In this document: positions 11,901 to 26,900 of the stretch, one piece after another | How positions within the stretch are numbered: position 1 is the first letter of the stretch | How the letters are laid out: every line of letters starts with the position of its first letter | NCBI RefSeq assembly: GCF_023091745.1 | Contig: NC_068911.1 | Coordinates: 159,822,004-159,886,003, forward strand | Reading direction: 5' to 3' | Source of the DNA: Budorcas taxicolor | Lineage: Eukaryota; Chordata; Mammalia; Artiodactyla; Bovidae | DNA length: 64,000 nucleotides | Made by a program: the position numbers and the translations under genes | Notes under the pieces: generated by a model | Databases searched by the model: none | What the model saw: only the letters and a program-made list of their open reading frames with translations | Told to the model about the DNA's origin: nothing

Positions 11901-14900
11901 ATTTTTAAACTATTAATATGTAGTCAGATTATAATAATTATTAAAAATTAAAAGTAACCTAAATTATAAAATAATTATTTTATAATTTTATTTTATAATA
12001 ATTATAATTTAAAATATTTATAAAATTTTCATAATTATTTAAAATTTTATAATAATTAGTACTTAAAATTAGAAATAAAAATATAATAATGATATAGCTA
12101 GAATGAGCTTTCTTGGCACCTCACAGGGTCATAGATGTAACAGAATTAGTTGAGAATTAGCATGGTAGTTGAAAAAGAAAAAAACATTTCATAGAAGATG
12201 AGTGATCATTTAAGATATTGATGAATCCATGAAACTAACCCAAAAGTTTTGCTCATAAGCAATGAACCTGGGTAATCATGTGCCGTCTACGTACCTAGGT
12301 CTTGATTGTGAGCTTTCTCCTGTCCTTCCAGGTATAGCAGACTATATCCAGTCCAGAGCCTGGGCATGCCCATGGGGCAGGTGGGTTCTCCATCCGTCTG
12401 ACTGTGGAGAACCAGGAGGAAGCCACTGAGGTATCCAGGGCCAAACCCTACAGGCCCAGGGTCCCCTATGGGCCCAGGAGGGCCTGGAAGAATAAAGAAA
12501 CATAAAGAAAGGTGGTTTAGGGAGTTAAGTTTAACAGATATTTCCAAGTACCTCTGTCTGGTGCTATGCTAAGTACTCAGAGAACAGAGAGGAATGTTCC
12601 CCTCACACAACTGCAATGCACCCCAACAACTCATTCAACAAGAACACGGTTTAGCAACTTCTAGCTGCTTGGGTTACATCAGCACAGAAACAGCTGAAAA
12701 TACCTGCCCTCCTACAGCTTACATTCTACTTGAAGAGGAGAAATGACAAGCAATAAACATAATGAAAAGGTAAACTATGAAATACTTAATAAACGATAAG
12801 TGCTGAGAAGAACGATGGGGTAATGACAGCCAGTGTGGGACCTCCCAGACTTTTCCAACGAGATTAGGAGTCTGCTATCTGAAAAGGTGACTCTCAAAAT
12901 ATTGGTCTGTCTTATACCTCCCAGACTCGTTCCATGGTTCTCTCATATTGTCAGTTCCATTCTAAGAAGGACAAGGGTTTAGAATCCATTGTGATTATTG
13001 GTTAGTCGCCAAGTCGTGTCTGACTCTTTGCAACCCAGGGACTGTATAGCCCATCAGGCTCCTCTGTCCATGGGATTTCCCAACAAAGAATGCTGGAGTG
13101 GGTTGCCATTTCCTACTCCAAGGGATCTTTCCAACCCAGGGATTGAATCTGGGTCTCCTGCATTGCCGGGCGGATTCTTTACTGCTGAGCCACCAGGGAG
13201 GCCCATATGTTTGGCTTTGAATCTTTTATTTTAAAAGAAAGGGAGGTGGAGGAAGCCCAAATTCTAGATCTCTGACTGGCTGGTGGGAAATGAACAGCTA
13301 TGCAGAATATGAGCAGGGACATCTCCTTTGGCCTCTCTAAGGGGGTGACCTACTGAAGAAGGTCAGTGGCTACTTCTAATTGCCAAAAGCAGAGGGTGGA
13401 GTTAGACTTTGACACCTTTAAAAAAGGTGTTTGTTAAAAGCTTTTGTTTCTGGAAGACTGGCAGCTCTTCTCATCTATGCTGTAAACCAGAGGCTACAAC
13501 CTGGTAGCTTGTGGGCTGCATCAGGCCTGCTCATGTGTTTTGTTTGACTTATAAAGATTTGATTAGTTAAGATTTCAGACTAGAAAAGCAGGGTATAAGG
13601 AACAGAGGGCCCACACTCCTACATGGCCACAATTTCCACATAGCAGAAGCCAATCTCTGCTTTCAGACTGAGGCCCCTTCCTCATCATCCCAGCTTCCCC
13701 ACACCCCTTCACCTGCTTCTCATTACTAACCTGGTACTGCCAAATAGTCTCCACAGAGGAGATTGTATCTGGGAGTCTTCAGGCCCTAACATATTGCTTG
13801 ATGAGTTACGTTTCAGATTTATATTCTAAAGGGTCTTATCTGCCTTCACTGAAGGCCCACTAAGTGGCATCATCGATTCAATGGACATGAGTCTGAGCAA
13901 ATTCCAGGAGACAGTGAAGGACAGGGAAGTCTGGTATGCTGTAGTCCATGGGGTCGGCAAAGAGTCAGACACAACTGAGCAACTGAACAACAAAATGTAT
14001 TGATGGCTGTATGATAAGAGGAATGAACTCAGAAAACCAGAGGCAAGTGATTCAGCCAGTTATAGATGTAAGACCACCCCTGCTGGCCCTAAGATCTTCA
14101 GTACAGCCTCTCAGTGGTACAGCCATGCCAGGCTCATATTGGGAAAGTGAACAGCAGAAATGGCTGAGCCTTTTATGATAATGAATAGTGCTTTGGAAGA
14201 GTAATGGACATAAGGCCTTGACCCGTTTTTATGATAGTCAAGTATCACTTAGAACATGGGGAGTCCATTCTTTCCTGCTCCTGTTGCTTTGTCTCCCTAA
14301 AGCCTGGTGAGTTGGTATCTAAGGCAAACGCTTGAGAGGCCAGGGACCTTGTACACAGTTCTCAGATTCACTGGGCCAGAGAAAAGAAGAGAAATGGAAA
14401 CCCTTTACCTGGTGCTCCTGGACAGCCTGCTTCTCCCATGTCCCCTTTATGTCCCGGAGGCCCAGGGGACCCTGGGAGGCCATCCTCACCTCTCCTGCCA
14501 TCCAGCCCAGGCTCTCCTTTGCACCCTGCAGGAAAGTTCACAACAGCAATGGTGACAATGACGTGACACCTGCTAGGCTAGCATTTACTTCCTGAATTCC
14601 ACTTGGCAGCCTGGGCCTCCCATCTGGACACACCTGCATTAGTTCATTCATTCTGCAGGTATGTGAAGCTGGGATTATACCACCTCTACTTGGCTGCTGC
14701 TACTGCTGCTGCTGCTGCTGCTAAGTCGCTACAGTCGTGTCCGACTCTTCGTGACCCCATGGACTGCAACCTACCAGGCTCCTCCGTCCATGGGATTTTC
14801 CAGGCAAGAGTACTGCAGTGGGTTGCGACTGCCTTCTCCGCCTCTACTTGGCAGTTGGGATAATTTAGACTCCAAGAGGTCAAGAAACTTAACCAATTAA

Positions 14901-17900
14901 GGCCAATGAGCCTGGAATGGGCAGAGCTAGGATCTGAAGCCAGACCAGCAAGGTGTTGAGTGAAGCATTTTCATATTTTCTTCACAGTCTTGTATTTGGA
15001 CCTGGTTGGGTTTTTCTTTTTGTTTTCTACACTGAACATCTATGGCTTTTGTCATTAAATATTTTCCTTAATAATGATGCTTTAGAAGCCTGAATGGAGG
15101 AATGAATACAACTGAACAGCATTCATCTGAGAGAAAGTCAGGTTAAATTTAAAGCAAGAGAAGCAACTTTTAAAGACCAGCTCTTTGTTGAGGGTTCAAG
15201 GCACTAGGAAGCAGGGTAATCTTTTTATGTAAAATTATCTGATTCAGTCTATACACAGCCACACGACTAGGTGCTACCACGTGGGGAGATGGAGGCTCAG
15301 AGAGGCCACAGTGAGGGTCACATGTGCAGAGGACATGGACCCAGCAGGCCAAGTGCTCAGGCTGTGCCAGGTGTCACCAGTCCCGCGCTCGGCACAAGCC
15401 ACAGGGCTCAGGAGTGCTCCCTGGGGCCCCGGGAGCTAGCTGTCATCCTGAGACTTGAGCAGTTCTTTCTTTAAGTGTTTGGTTTATTTTGGCCAAGGTA
15501 TTAATTCATCAGCAGTGATCTGTTTTGGTCTGGGAAGCAGATTTGGTCCCTGCCGGTGGGAGAGCTTGCAGCCCTTACCGTAATTATCTGAATTACTAGC
15601 CCCTCGACGTTTCCAGTGTCTAATCTCTCTCCCTTCCTCGACCATTGTCCTTCTCTGGCAATCTCTCTCTCTTTCTGCCATAAATCAGCCTAAAACCAAT
15701 CATTGCCTCAAAGAGGCTTCACTCAAGGAACTGCCCCACTTTTCCATGCTGGGCTGTGTTCTTTGAGGCAGCGGGAGCCCCCTGAGGGAATGGAGGAGGG
15801 GCTGCAGCACTCAGGGGACCAGACCTCTCACTCGACTCCCCTCTCACACAGCCCCCCACTTAGAGCCATCTGAAATGTGTGCCCCCCAAACCTTTACATT
15901 TTGCATCCCCTGCCTGAGTGACCTCCACAAACCTCCTCTTTCTGTCCCACAACCAGCAGCCCCCATAACCAATGTTGGTTGCAGTGCATTCGATATGGGC
16001 ATCAGAGGTGCTCCTGGCTTTTGGGGTGCTGTCATGTCACTCCCTTACCTCTTGGATCATAAATTCTCCTGGAACGTGCTGCACGCCTGGGCTGTGTTCT
16101 TACATGGTCATCACTCAGTGAGTGAGAAAGGAACCCCTCTCCTCCTCCCTAGTGAGGGGAGGGATGCCCCTCCCTGTCTAACTAGGCAGACGCCTCTTCC
16201 CAGATGGCCCTGCTCTCTTTCCACCAGCTTCAAAGAGAATATCTGATAGTTTGGAAGGAACCTAGGGCCCTGTGGTGAGCTCAGAACATTCTTTTCTTTC
16301 CTATCCAAAGACATGATTCCAACACATGGCCACAGGGTGATTCGGGAAAGGGCTACCCAAGGTTAATGGGCCAGCAAACAAACAGGTGTATCGCAGAGAA
16401 GGCAGGAGACGTTTCTTCCCAAGTCCCCACATGCAGCAAGCCCATGGGCCATCTGGAAAAGAGTCCCCCAACCAGATGTTACGATATGGGCTTTGCTCCC
16501 TTTCGAGGAAGACAAATGGAAATTGTAAGCGGATGACGTTTTCCGAGCCCCTGGAAGGAAAGCTTCTGTTAACTTGACATGTAGGCCCAGAGCTTTTCAT
16601 CTGGAACTTGTTCGCAGGAACAGAAAAACAAACGTGTGCTCAGTGGAGTCTGACTCTGCAACCCCATGGACTGCAGTCCACCAGGCTCCTCTGTCTATGG
16701 AATTTCCCAGGCAAGGATACTGGAGTGGGTTGCCATTTCCTTCTCCAGGAGATCTTCCTGACACAGGGATTGAACCTACGTCTCCTACATCGGCAGGCAG
16801 ATTCGTTACCATTGTGCCAGGAACAGACCTACATCTGAAAGCCCAGCGCTGTCAGATGGAGTCCCTCCTCTGAGAGGGTCAGGTGTTGAAGATAAACACT
16901 CCCAAACAGGATGTAGGGAATATCACTGTGACAGTAACAGTTCAATCCAGAACGGAAACCACTTTTGAGTTCATCACAGGAAGCCTCAGCCTTCGAGGGC
17001 CACTTGGGAAGGATTATTGTAGAGATGAATGAGACGCATGAGGAGAAAAGCATTAGACCTTCTGTTATCCAGGGTTCTTAACAGATACAAGTTTTACTTG
17101 GTGTGGCCATTACCCACTCAGATCGGGCAGGAAGGAGCCAGAAGTTCATTTTTTCTTCTGTAGATCTCAGCTGCAGCAGTTAGCTACAAGATCAGCTCAG
17201 AAATGAAAGAGGTCTTGATGGAAAACAGGAAGAAAACCATATTATTTTAAGCGGAGGTGGTACTTCTGTGGGGCAGTTTGATCCTTCACAACCAAACTCG
17301 AGGTGGTTTAAGTGGAGGTGGTACTTCTGTGGGGCAGTTGATCCTTCACAACCAAACTCAGGGTCTTCCTTAATGTCCCGCTCACCCTGCTGAAAGAATC
17401 TCCTTCAGAAAAGGAAAGATGACCCAAACCCATAAGGGTTCCAAATTTCCAAATTTGCTGGCATATCGAATGCAGCACTTTAACAGCATCATCTTTTAAG
17501 ATTTGAAATAGCTTAGTGGAATTCCATCTCCTCCATCAGCTTTGTTCATAGTAATGCTTCCTGAGGCCACTGGACTTCACAGTCCAGGATGTCTGGCATT
17601 AGGTGAGTGATCACACCATCATGGTTATCTGGGTCATTAAGATCTTTTTTGTACAGTTCTTCTGTGTATTCTTGCCAGCTCTTCTTAATATCATCTGCTT
17701 CAGTTAGGTCCATATCATTTCTGTCTTTTATTGTGCCCATCTTTGTGTGAAACCGTCCCTTGGTATCTCCAATTTTCTTGAAGAGATCTCTAGTCTTTCC
17801 CTTTCTATTGTTTTCCTCTATTTCTTTGCTTTGTTCATTAAGAAGGCTTTCTTATTTCTCCTTGCTAGTCTCTGGAACTCTGCATTCAGCTGGGTGTATT

Positions 17901-20900
17901 TTTCCCTTTATCCTTTGCCTTTCTACTTCTCTTCTTTTCTCAGCTACTTGTAAGGCTTCCTCAGACAACCACTCTGCCTTCTTGCATTTCTTTTTCACAG
18001 GATGGTTTTGGTCACCACCTCTCACACAGTGTTAGGAACTGATGGTTTGGTTTAAATACTTAAGAATCCTGCCCTCCTGACAATGACCGAGCAATGCCCA
18101 CGTCCATTAGGTGAATAAGGCCATCTTTGCCAGAATTTAGAGTGACCCTCCCCCTCTTTCCTCTTCCTCTTCCAAGAAATACACCTCCTCCTTCCTTCTT
18201 ATAGGCTGTTTCTGCTCCACTGAGCCCCGATTCAACAGTTTTTAATTCAAGATCAAATCAACACCTAATAATGACTACTCGTAGAGCATTTACTCAGTGA
18301 TGCTAAGAGATTTCAAAGCTTCATGTCCAGGGACTTCCATGGTGGTCCCGTGGTTAAGAGTTCACCTTGCAATGCATGGGACATGGGTTTAGTCCCTGGC
18401 CCCTGGCTGGGAAACTAATATCCCACATGCTATGGAGCAACTAGGCCTGCATGCCACAACTAAGACCTGAGACAGCCAAATGAATAAATAGTTTAGGAAG
18501 ATAATTATTTCTTGCGGGGGGGGGGGGGGAACCTTATGTCCAAAAGCCACCCAAGGATAAAAGTTAAAATAGGTATTCCCCTAAAAATAGAAGGGATATT
18601 GTAGACCCCATTGCATGCATGCATGCTAAGTCGCTACAGTCATGGCTGACTCTTTGTGACCCTATGGACTGTAGCTGGAGAAGGCAATGGCACCCCACTC
18701 CAGGACCCTTGCCTGGAAAATCCCACGGATGGAGGAGCCTGGTGGGCTGCCGTCTATGGGGTCGCACAGAGTTGGACATGACTGAAGCAACGCAGCAGCA
18801 GCAGCAGCAGCAGCATGGACTGTAGCCCACCAGGCTCCTCTGTCCATGGAATTCTCAGGCAAGAATAGTAGAGTGGGTTTCCATGCCCTCCTCCAGGGGC
18901 TCTTTCTGACCCAGGGATAGAACCCTGGTTTCTTATGTCTCCTGAATTGGCCGGTGGGTTCTTTACCACTGGGTCCACCTGGGAAGCCCATAGATCCCCC
19001 TACTACACGATTAAACCTCTGGATAACTGTAGAAAAAATGTTAAAGGGGAAGGAGATTTTCATGCTTGATTCCCAAGAGTTGTTTAGGCTCCATACAAAA
19101 ACCTACATAGCAAACACCCAGATTTTCATTTCAGCAATCTTCAATGTCAGAAATCAGAGTGAGGTTCATACCTGGTCCTGGTGGGCCTCTCATGCCAGGA
19201 AGCCCCATGGTTCCTTCCGGTCCTCTTGGGCCTGGTACCCCAGGAAGCCCTGGGATTCGGGGGCAGGCATCCAAGTCTGCTGGGGGCCCAGGCTCACCTG
19301 AAATTGGAATCACCACCTGTATAAAGGGTTCAAATGCTTATGAACCAGTGCCTTCTGCAATTTGGATGGGCTTCTGACACCACATTGGAATGTTAGCAAG
19401 AATGTTCAGCCATCCAATGTCAGCTTTGTGAAGGCAAGACTTTGTCTTGTTCACTATATGGGGCAGGCAAACTTCTCCAAAACTTTTTGTTGAGTGACTA
19501 AATGAATGATTGAATGGGATTTCAGAGGAAGCAAAGGTAGGAAATAGTGAAATCTGGCTGAGGCAGTGACCGTTGGGATTTGCCATCTTTGGGCCATTTC
19601 TTACTAGGTGCTGGCCACAGGTGGCATGGGGAGAGGTCCTGGTGGGTTCCTCACACTCAGCTTAACATTGCTTTAATTCAGCCATCTACACTGCAGCCAG
19701 CTGGGTTTCCAGAGTGTCTGCTACCAAAGGAGACATGATTTCAGGATGGCTAGAGGCACTGAGGCAGCAGTGATTTTCAGCCTTGAGTGCATGTTGAAAT
19801 TATCCAGGAGAGTTATAAACATTCAGGTATCTGGGCCCCATCCCAGAAATAGCGGTTTAATTGGTAAAGGATGTGGCCTGGGCAGTGACCTCAAGCTTGA
19901 CTGTACAATAAATCCATCTGCAGAGCTTTTCAAAAATACTGCTGTGGAATCTAGAAACATGGCACAGATGAACCTATCTGCAGGCAAGGAACAGGCATGC
20001 AGACATAAGGGAAATGTGAGCACGGGGCAGGGAGGCAATGAATTGGGAGACTGGGATTGACGTATTAAGGTATATATACTGCCATGCGTAAAACAGATAG
20101 CTAGTGGGAACCTGCTATATAGCTCAAGGAGCTCAGCTTGGTGCCCTGTGATGACCTAGGTGGGTGGGATGGGTGATGGGGTGAGAAGTCCAAGAGGTAG
20201 GGGATACATGTATACATATAGCTGATTTACTTTGTTGTAAAGGAACTGTAGTCCAATTTTTTTTTTTTAAGTACTACTGTGAAGAATAAACCACCACTGC
20301 TTTTTCACTAATAAGCTACTTCAGAACAATATACCCCTGAGCCTCATTCTACATGTTAGTTTGAATGCTCTTGGTTTGCAGAGCCTTTTGGCATGTGCAC
20401 AATAAACTTGTACTAATTACTTAAAAAAAAAAAAAAAAGTACTACTGCCAGTACTCCATCTAGATTATTAAAAAGGAATTTGTGTGAGCGAAATCCAAGC
20501 ATCACTAATTTTTTAAACCCTCCAGATGATTCCAATATTCGCCCAAGCTAAGAAGCACCACTGGAAAGATGCAGCTGTGACCTGAATACATCATGACTGT
20601 CTCTCAGGCTTGTTAGAACCCTGAGTCTCTGAGTCAGTAGGGGCAGCAATTTGCATATTCTAATAAGTGCCCAGATGAGCTCAATGATACTGATGTGAGA
20701 ATCTCACTTTGAGAACTGCAGCCCTAAAGGTTGACATTTTTTTATTCTTGGTTACATTCACATCTCTTAGGACAGCTTTTCCCCCTAAATCTTCATTCAG
20801 TCTCCCTGCAATCATTCCACAAAGGACAAGAAATAATAGCTCTAAGCAATCAGTCCATTCTAAAGGAGATCAGTCCTGGGTGTTCATTGGAAGGACTGAT

Positions 20901-23900
20901 GCTAAAGCTGAAACTCCAGTACTTTGGCCACCTCATGTGAAGAGTTGACTCATTGGAAAAGACTCTGATGCTGGGAGGGATTGGGGGCAGGAGGAGAAGG
21001 GGACGACCCAGGATGAGATGGCTGGATGGCATCACGGACTCGATGGACATGAGTTTGAGTAAACTCCGGGAGTTGGTGATGGACAGGGAGGCCTGGCGTG
21101 CTGCGATTCATGGGGTTGCAAAGAGTCAGACAAGACTGAGCGACTGAACTGAACTAAACTGAAGGAAAAATGACGACCGATAACACCAAGTGGATGCTTT
21201 ATCATGCATGAGAAGTGAAAGTTTTAATCAGTTGTGTCTGACTCTTTGGGACCCCATGGACTGTAGACTGCCAGGCTCCTCTGTCCTTGGGATTCTCCAG
21301 GCAAGAATACTGGAGTGGATAGCCATTCCCTTCTCAGGAGCATCTTTCCAATCCAAATCCAGGGATCAAACCCAGGTCTCCTGCCTTGCGGCTGGGCTCC
21401 TTACCATCTGAGCCACCAGCGGAGCTCAACATGCATCAGATCCCATGCTAAATGGTTTATGACTGAATGTTCCCACCCAGGCTGTGTGTGTGTGCTGCTG
21501 TCATTAGAATATTACAGGGAAGAAAACTCAGGCCCAGGGAAATAAATGACATTTATTTATTGACAAGTAAATGTCATGCAGCCAGTTTGTGGCATGCTGC
21601 TAAGTCGCTTCAGTTGTGTCCGACTCTGTGTGACGCCATAGATGGCAGCCCACCAGGCTCCACCATCCCTGGGATTCTCCAGGCAAGAATACTGGAGTGG
21701 GTTGCCATTTCCTTCTCCAATGCATGAAGGTGAAAAGAGAAAGTGAAGTCACTCAGTCGTGTCTGACTCTTTGCGACCCCATGGACTGCAGCCTACCAGG
21801 CTCCTCTGTCCATGGGATTTCCCAGGCAAGAGTACTGGAGTGGGGTGCCATTGCCTTCTCCATAGTCTAGATTAAAATCCAAGACACCTTGTCTCCAAAA
21901 CTGTGCTCTTCACCCCCACCCCATACTGCCCTCCTTAAGGACTCTGAACGTCTACGTGCTGAATTCTAAGAAATGCAACATATTGTAGAGCACACCCTTT
22001 ATTAGTTATCGTTGTCTTAAAATTCATACGAATGTGCCAAATAATTTAAAAAACAATGATAAAGCAGTGAGAAAATCCTAGAAAACCTGGCCATAATGGC
22101 AATGGAGTCTACATGATAGTAACTGTGCCTGTGGAAAATAGACTTGAATGCTATAAGCAGTTTGGAATTTAACCTCCTGGAAAATATTGTATGAAACCAC
22201 AAATAACACCAAGTTAGAGGTCTTTTTACAGTATGAATAGTTTAATGTAAAACTTGGCTTTTTTACTCTGGGTGAGTTGAGAGAGGTATAGATCTTATTC
22301 TTCCTAGATAATCTGGTGAGTTATGGTGGAAATTCACCAGTGGGGGTGGAGTGAAAGCAGGTAAGTAAAGGCAGGGCTGGGTATTTGGCTGGTACTTTAT
22401 ATTTAGGATGTTGATGCTATCGTCTAGTGAGTCACAGTATATACTGTGACCATAGTCACAGACAAGTGAAAACATTAAATATACAGCAGTAATTTCAAAA
22501 CATAAACATTAAAAGCAGCAAAACTTCTTAAAATTCTGATTTTGCTTTTTCTTTACTTTTTGACAAACCAGAAGCTGAAAGAAAGGGGCTGAGGCATCTC
22601 CTCTAAGGGCCCTAAAAATAATATATGGCGTCTGTATTCAGGGCAACATTCCTTGGGGTTAATAACAGTCGCCTGGAAAGAACAAATGCCCACATTCAGG
22701 GTTTTTCTTTCCTTCTTTTGAGAAACTCTTTTTATTCTCTTTGAAAATGCCAGACACAAAATCATATGTTGCTTTTGCATTGTAGAGGATTAAGTGCACA
22801 CTTAGTTGAAAAGAATGGCATTTTCATTTTAACGCACAAAGGAACTTGCTTGTTGAAAATGGGCCTCGGGTGTGATGGGAAAGGCTTGTCACAGTCCCTT
22901 ACTGGGTGGTCAGGACCCATCTTTTCATGTTGTTGATATTGTTTATTTTAGGGATGTTCTCTGTATTCATATTGCAGAATTTAGAAAGGAAACTTACAGC
23001 AGTATGTACTGTAGCATCTCACAGAGAAAGCTCATACCCTGTGCCTGAACTGAGTTATATAAGCCGAGTCTCTACACTGCCTTGACAACCTCTAAGGAGG
23101 TTCAGCACTGGGACACTCTAATATAGGGTTACTATATCTGTAATGAGGAAGCAGAAGCATTAAAACCTAATATAATTACAGCACCCCATCTAAAAAATTG
23201 AACAAAGTTGCCCTTACAAATACAGTGAAAAAAAGCAAGTATGAAAATGACTGGAAACAAGATTTAAAGGAAATTATTCATCTTACAGCAATGCTTACCT
23301 CTGGAACCTGGAGAGGTCCAAAGCCAAAAATGTGAGGCCACACAGCGATTTTCATAAGGTGGAAAGAGATTATAAACGTGTAAGTTAGGACAAAAGTGAA
23401 ATAGATTGAGAATGCAAATAATAATTTGCATAGACAGCATAGACAACAAGCAGAATGACGGCATCTTATGTACATAAAAAGTCCACATTCCTGTTACTGA
23501 CAAGAACAGCTATGATGAATGAAGTTTTCGTATCTAGAAAGACCTGAAATGAAACCCTCTTGCGCAATATAAAATTCGAGTTGGTTTCTTACGGCAAATA
23601 TGCTCTGATTTAATGTATGGAAAAATTCTGTCCTTTTAAAGGCTTCTGGAAATTCCATATTAATTTGCCAAGTTTTGTAGAGTATTCACAGAAAGGAAAT
23701 ACAAGAAGAATCATAGTAGTTCTTCATCGTGTTTTTCTGTGGCCCATCAAAAAGCAGTAGAGTTTTCTTACTCTTTGGACTAGAGTACTAATTTAAGAGA
23801 TTGCAAAATATTCAGAACTGACACCACACTGCTGTCATAGTGACTTAGGATCCTGAAAGATGTGACTTCTGCCAATCTCAGATACACATGTGTGCCCTTC

Positions 23901-26900
23901 CAGCTCTTCCTTGGCTTCTCTTGACTTTCTGATGAAAACCTGTCGTCTATAGAGCTGAAAAATCAATTAGTTTCATCTTCATAGAAACTAATGTACTTGA
24001 CAAGAAACATTAAAATAAAACATCTAGAAAAATTAATGGTAGGGAATTCGGAGACAAGAGTTAAATATACGAGGTTCACGTACAACAGTCAAGTCTGTCT
24101 TTGGATCTCATGTGAAGGAACAAGGGTTTATTTACCTTAGAAATAGTATATGTAAAACCAACTCCTAACTTTCAAACTCACTTGTTCTAATTATAGGTAA
24201 GTTTTCCAAACCTGAGACTCTGTCATGCAGCTTGATAAACATAATCTTTATAAAAAAAAGAGCTTAACTTACTAGAATTTACTGATAATTTCAAAATAAT
24301 TACTTTCCAAAAGATGACCCTCATAGTAAATATTTTTTAAAAAACACTCCATGTAGGCTAGGTGGAGATGACTAGGCATTAGAAGCTTACCTGGAGGACC
24401 CAAAGGCCCTCGTCTGCCTGGAGGTCCAGGTAAACCTTTGTCTCCAGGTGGCCCAGGACTTCCAGGTGGCCCCTGTGGCCCCGGGAATCCCATTGGTCCT
24501 TAAAGAAACATGAAAAGGAGGGCACTAGAATGAAGCATTATAAAAACAACAGCTTGATGGACTGAATTCAGAGGTTCACTCCAGCAAATTGCAGGGCAAA
24601 GTCAGCCTCAGATTGGAGAATAGCTCCCTCTTTCTTCTGGAAGGCTGAGAAGGGTTGCCTCTGTCTAAAGGAAACACAACAATCCATCAACAGGATAAAG
24701 GAAAATCGTTCCATGACCAAAACAGAACTAAGTGAGGATGAAAACCCAGTAACCCTGAACTTTCTCTGGAGACAGTCAAAGGACTGCCACAGAAAGGGAA
24801 ACTTAGGAAAGATGCTCCACTATCTGGGAACACCCACCCTGACCCTGAGATTCCACCCTTCTCCTCCCCACTCTCTCAAGTTCAGCCAGACCAGCCACTC
24901 GGTGCCTCCTACACAGAGTTCCTTCTCTCCTCCTCATCCAGGAAGTCCTCCACATTCTGTAGGGTGCAGATCGCATCAAGGAGGCCCTCCCTGGAATCCC
25001 AACCCAAGTCCAGTTGCTTTGCAATAAGCACTGAGAGAAGTGTGCCTCGCCACCCAAAGCATGTCTTTCATTTAGTACTGTTCTTGTCGTTCAGTTGCTT
25101 GGTCGTGTCAGACTCTGCGACCCCATGGACTGCAGCACGCCAGGCTTCCCTGTCCTTCACTGGCTCTCAGAGCTTGCTCAAACTCACGTCCATTGAGTCA
25201 GTGATGCCATCCAACCATCTTGTACCATGTTGTCCCTTTCTCCTCCTGCCTTCAATCCTTCCCAGCATCAGGGTCTTTTCCAATGAGTCAATTCTTTGCA
25301 TCAAGTGGCCAAAATACTGGAGCTTTGGCTTCAGCATCAGCCCTTCCAATAAATAGTCAGGGCTGATTTCCTTTAGGATTGACTGGCTTGATCTCCCTGC
25401 TGTCCAGGGGACTCTCAAGAGTCTTCTCTAGCACCAAAATTTGAAAGCATCAATTCTTCAGTGCTCAGCATTTTTTTTTTTTTTTTTTTTTGGAGTAGGA
25501 AATGGCAACCCACTCCCGTATTTCTTAAATGCCTGGAAAATTCCATGGATAGAGGAGTCTGGAGGGCCATAGTCCATGGGGTTGCAAAGAGTCAGACACA
25601 ACTGAGTGACTAACACTTCAGCCTTCTTTATGGTCCAACTCAGTTAATATAGATGGATACTTTAATGTATTTTTATTCCCTTATGAAATCATATATTTAA
25701 CTTAATTAGAGGGCACTCCTTTTGAATTTGTTCACTACTATATTTCTGTGGATTCCTAATAATAATTTATGGAACAGATCAAATATTTCGCACTGGGTAA
25801 GTCTAAAAAAGGTAAGCTGAAGAAATTCCCTCGTCCTTTTAACAGTTAAACACTCTTTGGCCCTAGGCTCACTGGAATGGGACTTGAGAAGCATGATTAG
25901 AGGTTCTACCAATATTTCCAACTCTTGATATATGCTCTTGTAGGTTGCTATTATTTATATATCTTGCTATTTCCCTAATCCTGAAGTATATTTCCCAGGT
26001 GAAAGCTAATTCTCTAGAGAAGCCACTGGGGAGGAGGAATGACTTATTAGGCAGAGGTACAAGGCTATATAGACAGCCCCCTTCCTCTCTCTTGGTGACT
26101 TGAATGCTAGGTGTATCTGTCCAATCCGGGAGTTTAATAATTAGAAGCCAAAATATCTGCAGATATAAGGCACAGTTTCTAAAGTTGATGTTACCGCTAA
26201 TAAAGGTGAATAGGGTTGCTGAGTACTGTTGTACAGGTTATACACTGCACAATTTCAGGGATGCCATTTGTGTTCTAGTCATAGCAGCCTCATGGTGATT
26301 CTGACCTTCCCTCTGCTCTAATCGTTTACTTATTTCACGTTTGTTTCAGAAATCAGACAGAGTGCTAGTTACTGGGCTCCGGCAAAGTTCAATATTTACA
26401 TCTCGGTATCAAGTTTCCTTATTTATGACATAAGGGAGGTAAAATGGATAATCTTTACTGGTCTCTTCTCAACAAAATGTCCTATGAACCTTTTAATTGT
26501 CTAAAATTGTTACAGTCAAAACTAAGGTCCCCAAATATTCAGTTCAGTTGCTCAGTCGTGTCCGAGTCTTTGTGACCCCATGGATTGTAGCATGCCAGGC
26601 CTCCCTGTCCATCACCAACTCCCAAAGTTTGGTCAAACTCATGTCCTCGAATTGGTGATGCCATCCAACTGTCTCATCCTCTGTCATCCCCTTCTCCTCC
26701 TGCCCTCAATCTCTACCAGGGTCTTTTCTAATGAGTCAGTTCTTCACATCAAGTGGCCAAAGTATTGGAGTTTCAGCTTCAACATCAGTCCTTCCAATGA
26801 ACACTCAGGGCTGATCTCCTTTAGGATTGAATGGTTTGATCTCCTTGTAGTCCAAAGGACTCTCAAGAGTCTTCTCCAACACCACAGTTCAAAAGCATCA

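Noticed and set aside
8700..12483. COL4A2 or COL4A6 as the gene identity
   Set aside because: All even-numbered alpha chains share NC1 features, but CNIHQVCHYARRND and the CVKHS end fit alpha-4 rather than alpha-2; the upstream interruptions (SVDLLK, ADLDACPRI) agree.
18605..18830. CAG/CTG repeat runs (also 14694-14722 and 47355-47374) as coding polyglutamine
   Set aside because: They are the normal tails of Bov-A SINEs.
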